Assembly (NCBI GenBank): GCA_024742755.1
Contig: JANSXW010000064.1
Coordinates: forward strand, 1-32,729
Source: a bacterium
GTDB taxonomy: Bacteria; Bacteroidota; Bacteroidia; Chitinophagales; Saprospiraceae
Length of the DNA stretch: 32,729 bases
Reading direction: 5' to 3'
The notes beneath the pieces were generated by a model, which was given only the letters and a program-made list of their open reading frames with translations, was not told the origin of the DNA and searched no databases. Shown here piece after piece: positions 1 through 11,100 of this stretch; the first letter of the stretch is position 1, and each line of letters begins with the position of its first letter. Both the position numbers and the translations under genes were made by a program.

Positions 1-59
1 ACACGCAGAGCTTCTTCGCGCTCTGATTCGCTTAGTCTGATAATGTATTTTTTATTCAT
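1..59 (-). CDS. N-terminus of an IS630-like transposase (partial, cut by window edge)
   Basis: The minus strand opens with ATG at 59-57 and stays open to the window edge. It gives 19 residues beginning MNKKYIIRLSESEREEAL. A basic Lys-Lys start followed by a YIxRLxxxEREE helix resembles the N-terminal helix-turn-helix of IS630/Tc1-mariner-type transposases. Only this tip is visible, so catalytic DDE residues cannot be checked. The adjacent palindromic element flanked by TA dinucleotides (141-303) supports an IS630-type context, because that family duplicates TA on insertion. It could instead be another small HTH protein. Confidence 0.45.
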   Translation of the reverse strand, partial: MNKKYIIRLSESEREEALR

Positions 60-140
60 CGCAACTGAGGTTCGTTGCTGGTAAGTTCAACCTTTTAGAT
101 GTCTTTTCCAACCCCTATCTTTAACTTTGACAGACCACTA

Positions 141-303
141 GTGCCTCAAGTCATAGATCTCTGATACTTAAGTTGAAGTTATTTTTCGACTAATCAAGGC
201 GAAGGTTCGCGACTTTAGCCCGAGCTAAAGGAGCGGTTCTTCAACGAAGAGTAGGCGGAAAAGAACGAAACTTGGGGTGTCAAGGATTTATGGCTTGAGG
301 CAC
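141..303. mobile_element. MITE-like palindromic element or IS630-type IS end with 15-bp terminal inverted repeats
   Basis: Positions 141-155 read GTGCCTCAAGTCATA. The reverse complement of 289-303 reads GTGCCTCAAGCCATA, so 14 of 15 bases match. Both ends abut a TA dinucleotide (139-140 and 304-305), the target duplication expected of IS630/mariner elements. The two arms remain imperfectly complementary towards the centre, where CTTTAGC-CCGA-GCTAAAG forms a 7-bp stem with a 4-base loop. A further short dyad, GCGAAGGTTCGC, lies beside it. No ORF fits inside. It is either a non-autonomous derivative of the neighbouring transposon or the right end of that IS with an extra internal repeat. Confidence 0.6.
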
Positions 304-449
304 TAGACACTTTCTTCCCCATCGATAAACTACATAGTGGGACAAACCAAACCCATTCCTTTCGTCGAATCCTCACCCCGCTTAGTCCAACCAACTGCTT
401 CCAAATAATATATGCTCCCTATCATTGCAACCAGAACAAAACCCGTGCA

Positions 450-1322
450 ATGGAACTAACTATAGAACACCTGAGCAAAACCTACCCTAACGGCACCCAA
501 GCCCTGAAAGGCGTAAGTTTTTCCATCCCTAAAGGCATGTTTGGGCTCCTGGGGCCCAATGGTGCCGGCAAATCGACTCTGATGCGCATCATCGCCACCC
601 TGCAGGATGCAGACGAGGGCAGTGTCCGCCTGGGCGATTTGGATATTCTCAAAGACAAACAGGCCACCCGCCAAATCCTGGGCTACCTGCCGCAGGAATT
701 CGGGGTATACCCCAAAGTCTCGGCTACGGCCATGCTCGACCACATCGCCATGCTGAAAGGCGTGCAAAGCAAAAGCGAGCGCAAAGAACTGGTCGAAGCC
801 CTCCTCCACCGGGTCAATCTGTACGAACACCGCAAAAAGGCCGTGAGCAGCTACTCCGGCGGTATGCGGCAGCGCTTCGGCATTGCCCAGTGCCTCATTG
901 GCAACCCCCAGCTGATCATTGTGGATGAGCCTACCGCCGGACTGGACCCCGGAGAGCGCAACCGGTTCTACAACCTGCTCTCGGAGATCGGTGAGAACGT
1001 CATCGTCATCCTCTCTACCCACATCGTGCAGGACGTCAAAGAGCTGTGCACCAATATGGCGATCATCAACGAGGGCAACCTGCTCTTCACCGGGGCGCCC
1101 GATGCGGCCCTTTCGGAAATGAGCGGCAAGGTCTGGGAAAAGTCGGTTGCCAAAGCCGAACTGGAACGCTACAAGGAAGAACATCAGGTCATCTCCTCCA
1201 AGCTCGTGGCCGGGCAGCCCCTCATCCACGTGTACAGCGAGGCAGCCCCGGGCGATGGCTTTGAGGCGGCTGACCCCAGCCTGGAGGACGTCTTTTTTGG
1301 AAAAATCTTTGGTGTCAACTAA
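450..1322 (+). CDS. ABC transporter ATP-binding protein
   Basis: This 290-residue cytoplasmic ATPase powers an ABC-2 type transporter. The family motifs appear in order: Walker A GPNGAGKST (35-43), Q-loop YLPQE (79-83), signature SYSGGMRQR (134-142), Walker B LIIVDEPTAGLD (155-166) and the H-loop histidine in LSTH (191). The C-terminal 90 residues are the usual variable tail of ABC-2 ATPases, ending in a SLEDVFFG-like motif typical of this group. The stop codon lies 12 bases before the permease-peptidase gene, so the two are surely cotranscribed. No clear Bacteroidota promoter is visible in 306-449. The substrate cannot be told from sequence. Confidence 0.93.
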   Translation: MELTIEHLSKTYPNGTQALKGVSFSIPKGMFGLLGPNGAGKSTLMRIIATLQDADEGSVRLGDLDILKDKQATRQILGYLPQEFGVYPKVSATAMLDHIAMLKGVQSKSERKELVEALLHRVNLYEHRKKAVSSYSGGMRQRFGIAQCLIGNPQLIIVDEPTAGLDPGERNRFYNLLSEIGENVIVILSTHIVQDVKELCTNMAIINEGNLLFTGAPDAALSEMSGKVWEKSVAKAELERYKEEHQVISSKLVAGQPLIHVYSEAAPGDGFEAADPSLEDVFFGKIFGVN

Positions 1323-1334
1323 AAACCCGGCCCT

Positions 1335-4300
1335 ATGCTTACCAACATGCTACAATTCGAGCTTCGCTACTGGCTGAAGCGGCCGATGGTTTGGGTGTTT
1401 TTGCTGCTCAATACCCTGCTTGTCTTCTTCGCGGTTACGAGCGACAACGTCACCATCGGGCAGTCCTACGGCAGTGTGCATAAGAATGCGCCCTTCGTGC
1501 TGCAAAGCATGTACGGCAATATGTCGATCATCATGCTGCTCATGTCTACTGCCTTTATGCAGGGCGCGGCACTGCGGGACTTCAACAACAATACGCATCA
1601 GATCATCTTTTCCACGCCCTTGCAGAAGTTCCCCTACCTGATGGGGCGCTACCTGGGCGCTTGCATCATCGCGCTGATCCCCTTGCTGGGCGTGACCCTG
1701 GCTGGCATTCTGGGCAGCTTTGCGCCCTGGGTGGCCACCGAACAACTCGGCCCATTAAACCTAAGCGGCGACCTCTGGGGCCTGCTGCTCTTCGGTATCC
1801 CCAATACCCTGCTCATTGGGGCGATCATCTTTGGCATTGCCACACTGACCCGGAGCACCATCGGTTCCTTCATCGGAGCGCTGGGCGTGCTGGTCGGGTA
1901 CGGCATCGCGGTCTCTCAAACTTCCGACCTTGACAGCGAATACATTGCCATGCTCGTGGACCCCTTCGGACTGAGCACTTTTGAAATCATAACGAAATAC
2001 TGGACGGTAGCCGAAAAGAATACCATGGCATTGGGCGCTCACCCCATGATGCTGCTCAACCGGGCTATATGGCTGGGCGCGGGGGCGCTGATCTGGTTCC
2101 TGACTTATACCCGCTTTTCCTTTACGCTGCGCAACAAGAAAAAGAAAAAGCAGGCAGATACCGCAGAGGAAGCACCCTCCACCACGTCGGTGGCACTCCC
2201 CAAAGTGGCTTTGCAGCAAGGCTTCGGCGTGTACTTCCGCCAGATGCTGAGCCAGGCCCGCCTCGACTTTGTTGGTGTGATCAAAGGGGCGCCTTTCCTG
2301 GTGATTCTGTTGTTCGGCATCCTGAATATGGCGCCGGGCATCGCCTCCGTCAATGGCGGTTACGGGCTGGATCTTTACCCGGTAACTTACCGCATCATCA
2401 GCAACATCCGGGGCTCCATGTATCTATCGGTTATCGCCATCCTGATTTTCTACTCCGGCGCACTGATCTGGAAGGAGCGGGATGCCAAAGCGGATGAAAT
2501 CTATGGCAGCCTGCCTTATCCAAACTGGGTGCCGGTGATTTCCAAAATACTGGCCATGACGGGCATTATTGCGGCCCTGCAGCTGATTTCCATCCTCACC
2601 GGGGTAGTCGCACAGACCATCAAGGGCTATACCCACTACGAACTGGGGGTCTATTTCAAAGAGCTGATGGTGCTGGACCTGCTGGGCTTCTTTTTCGTCG
2701 CCGTGCTGTCCATGCTGCTCCATACGCTGATCAACAACAAGTACCTGGCGTACTTTGCAGTGGTGGCTTTCCTGATTGTGAATGCCTTTATCTGGATGCC
2801 GCTCGATGTTTTCAGCAATATGCTCAATTTTGGGGCTACACCCAGCTACACCTATTCAGATATGAATGGTTTTGGCCCCTTTATTGCCGGGCTGACCTGG
2901 TTCAACCTTTATTGGTTCCTGTTTAGCCTATTGCTGCTTGGCGGGACGGTCTTCTTCTGGGTGCGCGGCAAGGATACCGTTTGGAAAAATCGCCGGCAGG
3001 CGGCCGCTGCGGGCTTGCGCCAAAGCCGGTGGCCGATGCTTGCAGTACTTGGGCTTTGGGTACTGACTGCAGGGTTTGTCTTTTACAATACCCAAATCCT
3101 GAATGATTACGACACGCCGAAGGCTTCCAGAAAGCTAAGTGCGGCATACGAAAAGACTTTTTCCTACCTGGAAAAACAGCCACAGCCGCACATTGTGGAT
3201 GCGAAGTACGAAATCGACCTTTACCCTAAAGCGCGCGATCTGGACGTGAAAGCCCAACTGCGCCTCACCAACAATTCAGGCCAGCCGATTGACACAATGG
3301 TCGTGAACCTCATTGATGACTTTGAAACCGAAATCACCATTGAAGGTGCCCGGCTGGTGCGGGAAGAAGCCGACTTCCAAATGCAGTTCTATGCCTTTGA
3401 GCCCGCCCTGCAACCCGGCGACACCATCAGCATGCAGTACACCGGCAAAATCGACCACCGGGGCTTTGAAAATGAAGTCAGCAATACCTCAATTGTGCCG
3501 AACGGTTCCTTTTTCAACAATACCGACATCACCCCCAGCTTTGGCTATCAGAAGAGTCGGGAAATTTCGGAAAAGCGATACCGCAAAAAGTACGATCTGC
3601 CCGAGCAGGAAGCCATGCCGCCCCTACAGCGCGAGTGTACCGATGCCTACGTCTGCCGCCATCACTACCTGGGGCTTCACGCCGACTGGGTAACTGCTGA
3701 AACGACGATCAGTACAGCCAAAGGGCAGACAGCAGTCGCACCGGGCTCCCTGGTGCGCAATTGGGAAGAGGGCGACCGGGCTTACTTCCAATACAAACTC
3801 GACCACCCGTCCATGAACTTCTATTCCTTCATCTCTGCGGACTACGAAGTGGAACGGGAGAAATGGCAGGACGTGGACGTGGAGGTCTACTATCAGGAAG
3901 GGCACGAGTACAATGTGGAGAATATGGCCAGCAGTATCCGCAATTCCCTGGCGTACTATTCCAAAAACTTCTCGCCCTACCGCCACAAGCAGGCCCGGAT
4001 CATTGAATTCCCGCGCTATGCCAGCTTTGCGCAAGCCTTCCCCGGCACGATGCCTTACTCTGAAGGTATTGGCTTCATCGCCAAAATCGAAGAAGATCAG
4101 AAGGATGTGGACATGGTTTATTACGTTGTGGCGCACGAGATGGCGCACCAATGGTGGGCGCATCAGGTGATTGGCTCGGGCATGCAGGGCGCTACCTTGC
4201 TTTCTGAAACCCTGGCTCAGTACTCCGCCCTGATGGTGATGGAGGAAACCTACGGGCAGGAGCGCATCCACAAATTCCTAAAGTACGAGGTGGACAGTTA

Positions 4301-4922
4301 CCTGCGGGGGCGTGGCCGGGAAACCGAACGCGAAAAGCCCCTCCTGGAAGTCTACGCCAATCAGGGCTACATCCACTACCGAAAAGGCAGTGCGGTGATG
4401 TACTACCTCAAGGAAATGATCGGGGAAGACCGGGTGAATGCGGCCCTGCGCAGCGTCATCGATTCCTTCGCCTATCAGCAGCCTCCTTATCCCAATGCTC
4501 ATCATCTGGTGGATGCCCTCAAGGCGCAAACACCGGACTCCCTGCAATACCTCATCACGGATATGTTTGAGACCATCACCCTGTTTGACAACCGGGTGCA
4601 GGAACCTACCTACCGGAAGCTGGACAATGGAAAGTACGAGGTTAACTTCACAGCCTATGCTACCAAGTTCCGGGCGGACTCCCTGGGCACCGAAACCGAA
4701 ATCCCGATCCGCGACTACATAGACGTGGCCGTGTTTGCGGAACCTGAAGACGACGAGGAGCGCGGCAGGGTGCTGCATCAGGAGCGCCTGCTGATTCAGC
4801 AAAAGGAAACGCCGGTCAAAATCGTGGTGGACGAGCTGCCCTACGAGGCAGGCTTCGACCCCAACTACTACCTCATTGACCGCATGCCTGATGATAACGT
4901 GCAACGCATAAAATTGGAATAA
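1335..4922 (+). CDS. ABC-2 permease fused to an M1-family metallopeptidase domain
   Basis: This 1195-residue membrane protein has two parts. Residues 1-600 or so hold about a dozen hydrophobic segments in two ABC-2-like blocks, separated by a short Lys-rich stretch (KKKKK) near residue 270. Residues from about 640 onward are a soluble gluzincin (M1 aminopeptidase-like) domain. It has zinc motif HEMAH at 934-938 and the downstream glutamate in LLSETLAQYSAL (958). The exopeptidase GAMEN motif is replaced by GTMPYSEG, so the peptide specificity may be unlike classical aminopeptidases. The gene is paired with the upstream ATPase and closed by a hairpin terminator. ABC-M1 fusions of this length recur in Bacteroidota and their substrate is unknown to me. 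A start at the in-frame ATG four codons later (1347) is equally possible. Confidence 0.9.
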   Translation: MLTNMLQFELRYWLKRPMVWVFLLLNTLLVFFAVTSDNVTIGQSYGSVHKNAPFVLQSMYGNMSIIMLLMSTAFMQGAALRDFNNNTHQIIFSTPLQKFPYLMGRYLGACIIALIPLLGVTLAGILGSFAPWVATEQLGPLNLSGDLWGLLLFGIPNTLLIGAIIFGIATLTRSTIGSFIGALGVLVGYGIAVSQTSDLDSEYIAMLVDPFGLSTFEIITKYWTVAEKNTMALGAHPMMLLNRAIWLGAGALIWFLTYTRFSFTLRNKKKKKQADTAEEAPSTTSVALPKVALQQGFGVYFRQMLSQARLDFVGVIKGAPFLVILLFGILNMAPGIASVNGGYGLDLYPVTYRIISNIRGSMYLSVIAILIFYSGALIWKERDAKADEIYGSLPYPNWVPVISKILAMTGIIAALQLISILTGVVAQTIKGYTHYELGVYFKELMVLDLLGFFFVAVLSMLLHTLINNKYLAYFAVVAFLIVNAFIWMPLDVFSNMLNFGATPSYTYSDMNGFGPFIAGLTWFNLYWFLFSLLLLGGTVFFWVRGKDTVWKNRRQAAAAGLRQSRWPMLAVLGLWVLTAGFVFYNTQILNDYDTPKASRKLSAAYEKTFSYLEKQPQPHIVDAKYEIDLYPKARDLDVKAQLRLTNNSGQPIDTMVVNLIDDFETEITIEGARLVREEADFQMQFYAFEPALQPGDTISMQYTGKIDHRGFENEVSNTSIVPNGSFFNNTDITPSFGYQKSREISEKRYRKKYDLPEQEAMPPLQRECTDAYVCRHHYLGLHADWVTAETTISTAKGQTAVAPGSLVRNWEEGDRAYFQYKLDHPSMNFYSFISADYEVEREKWQDVDVEVYYQEGHEYNVENMASSIRNSLAYYSKNFSPYRHKQARIIEFPRYASFAQAFPGTMPYSEGIGFIAKIEEDQKDVDMVYYVVAHEMAHQWWAHQVIGSGMQGATLLSETLAQYSALMVMEETYGQERIHKFLKYEVDSYLRGRGRETEREKPLLEVYANQGYIHYRKGSAVMYYLKEMIGEDRVNAALRSVIDSFAYQQPPYPNAHHLVDALKAQTPDSLQYLITDMFETITLFDNRVQEPTYRKLDNGKYEVNFTAYATKFRADSLGTETEIPIRDYIDVAVFAEPEDDEERGRVLHQERLLIQQKETPVKIVVDELPYEAGFDPNYYLIDRMPDDNVQRIKLE

Positions 4923-4948
4923 ACAGCCCCTACAGGTGCTGGAAGAAC

Positions 4949-4986
4949 AGAGCGGCGGCCCGGGCGGGCTGCCGCTCTTGTTGTTT
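4949..4986 (+). terminator. Rho-independent-type terminator after the ABC-M1 unit
   Basis: AGAGCGGCGGCCC (4949-4961) pairs with GGGCTGCCGCTCT (4966-4978) over 13 base pairs, including one G-U, around a 4-base loop. A T-rich stretch TTGTTGTTT follows. It lies 27 bases after the stop codon and ahead of the adhesin promoter. Confidence 0.75.
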
Positions 4987-5007
4987 AGTGGCTTACAAAA
5001 AAATCCA

Positions 5008-5037
5008 TTTGGTTCTACTCCCTTTTTTGTACTTTTG
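5008..5037 (+). promoter_or_regulatory. Bacteroidota-type promoter for the adhesin gene
   Basis: TTTG at 5008-5011 and TACTTTTG at 5030-5037 match the -33 TTTG and -7 TAnnTTTG elements used by the Bacteroidota primary sigma factor, with an 18-base spacer. The predicted transcript would have a leader of about 125 bases before the ATG at 5168. Confidence 0.6.
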
Positions 5038-5167
5038 TAAAGGCTGATCCCCTACTCCATTCATTCTCCCTATCCACAGCCCTGACTTGTACGTCCTGCT
5101 TGCAGCTCAACGAACTACGTTGCGGCAACCACCCGCAGCACCCTTTTAAGAAATAGCAAATACTACA

Positions 5168-8100
5168 ATGAGAATACTCTTACTGCCTTCCTTTTTGATG
5201 ATGGCCATCGCCATATATGGACAGATCCCCTGCAATGGAGAATTCCTGCTTTCGGGCACCGCTGTACAGCAGGGCGACTGCATTCAGCTGACGGCAAGCA
5301 CCACCGCCCAGCAAGGCTGCGCCTGGCTCAATACTCCCATAGACTTCAGCCAGCCGTTCACCCACAACATGTCTGCCAATTTCGGGGTCGTGGATGGCAG
5401 CGGGGCGGATGGCATCTGCCTGATCTACCAAACAGGTGGGCCTGCCATTTGCGGAATTTCCGGTGGAGGCATGGGCGCACAGGGCATCGCCAACTCATTT
5501 ATCGTAGAATTCGACACCTGGGACAATGGCGCACTCCAATCAGATATTGCTCCAGACCATTCTGCCATTTCTATTAACGGCGACCTCAACAATCAGCAAA
5601 ACGGGCCGGTGGCCTTGCCTAATATAGAAGATGGGCAAAACCACACCATTACCTTTTCGTGGAACCCGGTCGGAAATCAATACACGGTAATTTTCGATGG
5701 GAATACCATCATGTCAGGCTCTTTTGACATCATCAATCAGTGTTTTGGCGGCAACACCCTTGCTTACTGGGGCTATACGGCCTCTACCGGTGCTGCTTTC
5801 AACAATCAGTCGGTCTGCCCAATCCTCCCTCCCCCCATCACCACCAATGCAGGAGCGGATGTCATCGTGCCCTGCGCCTCTGCGCAAATCACACTGGATG
5901 GCACCGGCACCGCTGTAGGCCCCTACACCTACTCCTGGTCCTCGCCTAACGGCGGCACCATCATCTCCGGTGGCAGTACGCTTACCCCAACGGTGATGGG
6001 CGCGGGCACTTACATCCTCACCCTCACCGACCCTAATGGCGGCTGCCAGGAAACGGACGAAGTTGTGGTCAGTATTGATCCTCTGGAGGTAAACATCAAT
6101 GCGCCGGTTTTCGCGCCCTGCGCCGGAGGTGAAGTCCTACTCGATGGAAGTGCCTCCTCTTCCGGCGGATTCATCACTTATCAGTGGTCTACTCCAAACG
6201 GGCTTTTGCTTTCCGCTCCCAATCAGCCCACCGTACTGGCAGGCGCGCCGGGCACCTACACGCTGACCATTACCTACAATGACGGGCAGGTGGTTTGTAC
6301 CGAACAGGAAAGCGTAACCCTGCAGCCTAACACGAATATCCCGGTCGCCATGGCTACGGGCGGCGATATTACCTGTAATAATCCGGTCGTTGCGCTCAAT
6401 GGCCTGGGGCCTTACATCGGGCCTCAGTTTTCCTACCAATGGATCACCAGCGACGGCTTCATTGTAAGCGGGGCACAAACCCTGACTCCGGTCGTAAGCC
6501 AACCTGGACTGTACACGCTCACGGTGGTCAATACCAACACCAACTGCATGTCTCAGGTCACGGTAGAAGTAGGGGATAATACCGACCCGCCTGTTGCGGC
6601 AGCCAGTGCGCTGGGAGAGCTGGACTGCAATACCAGCCAGGTCACCCTGACCGGCGCTGGCTCAGATACCGGCCTGCAAATCGGGTACAGCTGGCAAACC
6701 AATGATGGGAATATCGTCTCCGGCGCTAATACCCTGACGCCTACCGTGGATGCTCCCGGAAACTATGTCCTGCTGGTCACAAATGACGATACGGGCTGTT
6801 TTAGCATAGCAGATGTTACCGTTGCAGCCAGTCCTCCGGGCCCGGCCGTTGATATTGCAACCACAGACACCCTAAACTGCGCCATCGAATCCGTCACTCT
6901 GGATGGCAGCGGTTCTGAGCAATCTGCAAACTTCACCTACAATTGGACAACTACCGATGGTCTCCTGCTAACCGGAGCGGATACGCTTGTAGCTACCGCC
7001 GGGGCACCGGGCACTTATTACTTTTCAGTTACAGATACCCTTACCGATTGCACCACTACTGACTCCATAGCCGTCATACAGCAACTGAGCACTCCGGTAG
7101 CCGATGCCGGCCCGGATCAAAGCCTGGATTGCGGCACGACCTCCGTCAGCCTGGACGGATCGGGTACCAGTCTTCCGGCAGGTTATGTCCCAATGTGGTC
7201 TACGCCCAATGGCAACCTGCTGAGCGGCGGGCAAACCCTGACACCAACCGCCGGAGGGCCTGGCGCTTACATCCTGACCGTACTCGATACCACCACCCAA
7301 TGTACAGGCACGGATACCGTTCTGATTGTTAACGATGGGAATGTGCCTTCCGTAAGCATCGCGCTGCCTGATACCCTGGACTGTGCAACCTCAAGCCTTG
7401 ACCTTGTTGGCAATGGGGCTACAGCAGGGGGCAATGGCTTCACCGTAGCCTGGAGCAGCGCTGATGGGCACCCAATCATCAATGCCAGCCAGCTGACCGC
7501 TACGGTTGCGGAGCCGGGCACCTATACGCTGGAAATTCTGGACACCCTCAACGACTGCTCGGCTATTGCCTCGGTCCTCGTTTTGCAGGATACGCTCAGC
7601 CCTGTTGCCTCGATTGAGGCCCCGGATACGCTCACCTGCGCACGCACCATGCTGACGCTGAACGGCACGGGAAGCAGCTCTGGCCAGATTTTTGAATTGC
7701 AATGGAGCACCAGCAACGGCCAGATCGTTACCGGGTCAGAAACCTATTCGCCTGTCGTAAATGAGCCGGGCACCTACGTGCTTGAAGTGCTAAATACAGA
7801 GAACCAGTGTTCCTCCACTGCCAGTATTACCGTTGCGCAGGACACCACCGCGCCTGTGGCCAATATCCTTCCGCCCCCAACGATCACCTGTGCTTTGCCT
7901 ACGGTAATGCTTTCTGCCCAAGGCACCAGCACGGGCCCAAACATGGCTTACAACTGGAGCAGCACCGATGGAATGATCCTGAATGGCAACCAATCTTTAA
8001 ACCCGGAGGTCAATGCCAGCGGCACCTACACCCTGCAGGCCGCCAACAGCCTAAATGGCTGCAGCAGCACCGCCACCGTCTTTGTGGCAGTCGACACCCT

Positions 8101-11100
8101 GTCGCCCATCGCCGCCGCAGGCCCGGATGACACCCTCAACTGCTATCAGCCTGCCTTGCAATTGGGCAGCAGCAACACCTCGGCCGGCAACCGCTTCACC
8201 TATGCCTGGTCGGGCAGCAGCCCCATTACCGGTGACACCACAACAGCTATGCCCCTGGCAGAAGCGGGGGGCACCTTTCAGCTTATCGTTACTGATACCC
8301 TCAATGGTTGCCAGTCCTCAGACAGCGTGACGCTTACCGAAGACTTCGAGGCTCCTGTGGCCACACTTGCGATGCCGGACACCCTCAACTGCGTAGACAG
8401 CCTCGTCACCTTAAATGGCAGTGGCTCCAGCACCAACGGCAACTTCAGGTACGAATGGACGGCTCTCAACAGCGGCGTCATGTTTGTTTCCGATAACCCC
8501 ACCGCAGAAGTTACGGCAGCAGGCCCCTACGTACTGGAAGTCGGGAACCTCGACAACGGCTGTACTGCAACCGATACCGTAGAGGTGTTCCAGGATGTCA
8601 ACCTACCCGTTGCAGCGATTGAACTGGCTGATACTTTGACCTGTGCACAGGTACAGGTTACCCTGAATGCAGCCTTGAGCAATTCCAATGGCAACATCAA
8701 CCTGCAATGGTCAACGACCGGTGGGAATATCCTGTCCGGACAAAACGGGTTGCAGCCTGTCGTTGATGCGCCGGGCGTATACGAACTTGTCGTCACCGAC
8801 CTCAACAACGACTGTACCGTAAATGCCAGCGTCGCGGTAGCCATCGACACCTTGTCACCGGCCCTAACACTCAGCCCAACCGGGGTACTCAACTGCCAGG
8901 ATACCGTACTGACGCTCAACGGCAGCACCCCGGCGCTTTCTGCTCAGTGGGACTGGAGCACCACAGATGGCAACCTCCTTGATGGAGCGGACACCCCCGC
9001 GCCAACGCTGAATCAGCCCGGCACCTATCTCGCTACAGTGGTTAATCCGGCCAATGGCTGTACCGATACCCTCTCCCGGACCGTACTGCAAGACATCACC
9101 GTGCCCAACATCACCATTGCGCCAGCTGCCGTGCTCACCTGTACCCGAACTTCTGTCCTGCTTAACGGCACCGCCTCTGACCAGGCTCCCGGATGGGACA
9201 TCACCTGGCAGGCACCGGATGGCAGCAGCATCCATGATACCTTGCTGACTGAAGTGGAAGCCCCCGGGACCTACACGCTCGAAATTCTAAACACCGACAA
9301 CTTCTGCCGCAACTTAGCAAATACTACGGTGGTCCAGGACACCCTGCACCCCACGGTGACCCTGACACCTGCAGATACCCTGGATTGCGGCACACCAACC
9401 ATTGCCCTCAGCAGTAATGTCAACACCACCGCTGCACCGGCCTATCAATGGACCTCCGCAGACGGGCAAGTCCTTTCCGGTGCCAACAGCCTGAACGCCA
9501 CGGCAGGGTCACCGGGCTGGTACTACTTCACCGCTACCAATGAGAATAACGGCTGCCAAACGGTAGATAGCCTGCTCGTATTGCAGGACACCATTGCCCC
9601 TACCCTGGCCTCACTTGCGCCCGCACCACTGACCTGCACAGCCCCCCAAACCTGGCTGAATGCAGCAACCGGAAGCAATCCCACGTGGATTTACAGCTGG
9701 GCCGCTGCCAACGGCGGGCTCCTGAACAGCCCATCAGACAGCAATGCAGTCGAGGTTACAGCTGCCGGCACATACCAGGTGCTGGTCACCAATCCGGGCA
9801 ATGCCTGTACCGCTACCCAAAGCTATACCGTGACGATGGACACCCTCTCGCCCGTAGTCAGCATAGCCCAGCCGGATACCCTGAATTGCGCAGTCAGTAG
9901 CGTCCCCCTGACCGGCAATGGATCGGATTCAGGGAACGGCTTTAGTTTGAGCTGGAGCACAGCTGATGGCCAATTGAGCGGGCAAACCAATCAGCCTGAT
10001 GCTACGGCAAATGCGCCCGGTACCTACACCCTGTTCATTGAGAACCTGATCAATGGCTGCACCGCCAACCAAAGCGTTGTCGTTCCTCAGGATACGCTTG
10101 CACCCATCGCCCAGATTGCTGCAGCCGACACCCTCAACTGCAACATCAGCAGCATCCTTCTTGACGCTGCCGGAAGCAGCACTGGCAATGTCTTTGCCTA
10201 CGCCTGGACCACGGGCACCGGACTGCTGCTGAGCGGCGCAGATGGGCTGCAGCCGGAAGCCGGTGCCGCCGGGCTGTACACATTGGAAGTCACGAACCTG
10301 CAGAACTTTTGCACCACTACCAGCAGCGTGGCCGTACCTATAGATACCCTTTCGCCAACCGTTTCCCTGGCACCGCCCGCTGTACTGAACTGTGATCAGA
10401 ACAGCATTCCCCTCAGCGGGGAAGTCAGCAACGCCGGCACCGGGTATAGCCTGGTTTGGAATGGGCCTGCAGGCGGATTTTTATCCGGGCAGGATGGGCT
10501 CGAACCGGTGGTGGCTCAACCTGGTGCGTACAGCCTGACCATCACCAATCCGGATAATGGCTGTTCCTCAGCGGCCAGCGTAATGGTCGTGCAGGATATA
10601 ACGCCACCAATCGCTGCGGCAGGCACAGACTTTATCATCCCCTGCTTCCCGGAGCTCCGCCAACTGGATGGCAGCAGTTCCTCCACCGGGCCCGCATTTA
10701 GCTACAGCTGGAGCAGTACCGATGGAGCCCTTCTGGACGGCACTGCCACCCTCAGCCCGGCCATTGATGCACCGGGCACCTATACCTTGCTGGTGACAAA
10801 TACAGAAAACGGATGCACCGCCACCGATGCCGTAGTCGTCAGCCAGGATATACCCGAAGCCTCCTCCTCCACCATTCAGCCGTTGTGCTTTGGAGACCCG
10901 GGACAAATCAGCTTTGAAAACATAACGGGTGGGGCGCCACCTTATGTGTATTCCATTGACGGGGGAGCAACTTTCGAAAACACCCCTGATTTCCAGGTAC
11001 AAGCTCCCGGCACCTACGCCCTCATCGTTCAGGATATCAACGGTTGCGAAGCGGCACTCAGCACGTCTATCGTGCAGCCGGACTCCCTGATCGTGTTGAT

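Noticed and set aside
456..1229. Long minus-strand ORF (257 residues) opposite the ABC ATPase
   Set aside because: It lies antisense to a gene with every ABC motif. Its translation is low in recognisable domains and reflects the codon bias of the real strand.
5845..10860. CRISPR array or recent tandem DNA duplication in the repeat region
   Set aside because: The periodicity is about 250 bases, coding, and diverged at nucleotide level, with no short identical repeats separated by unique spacers.
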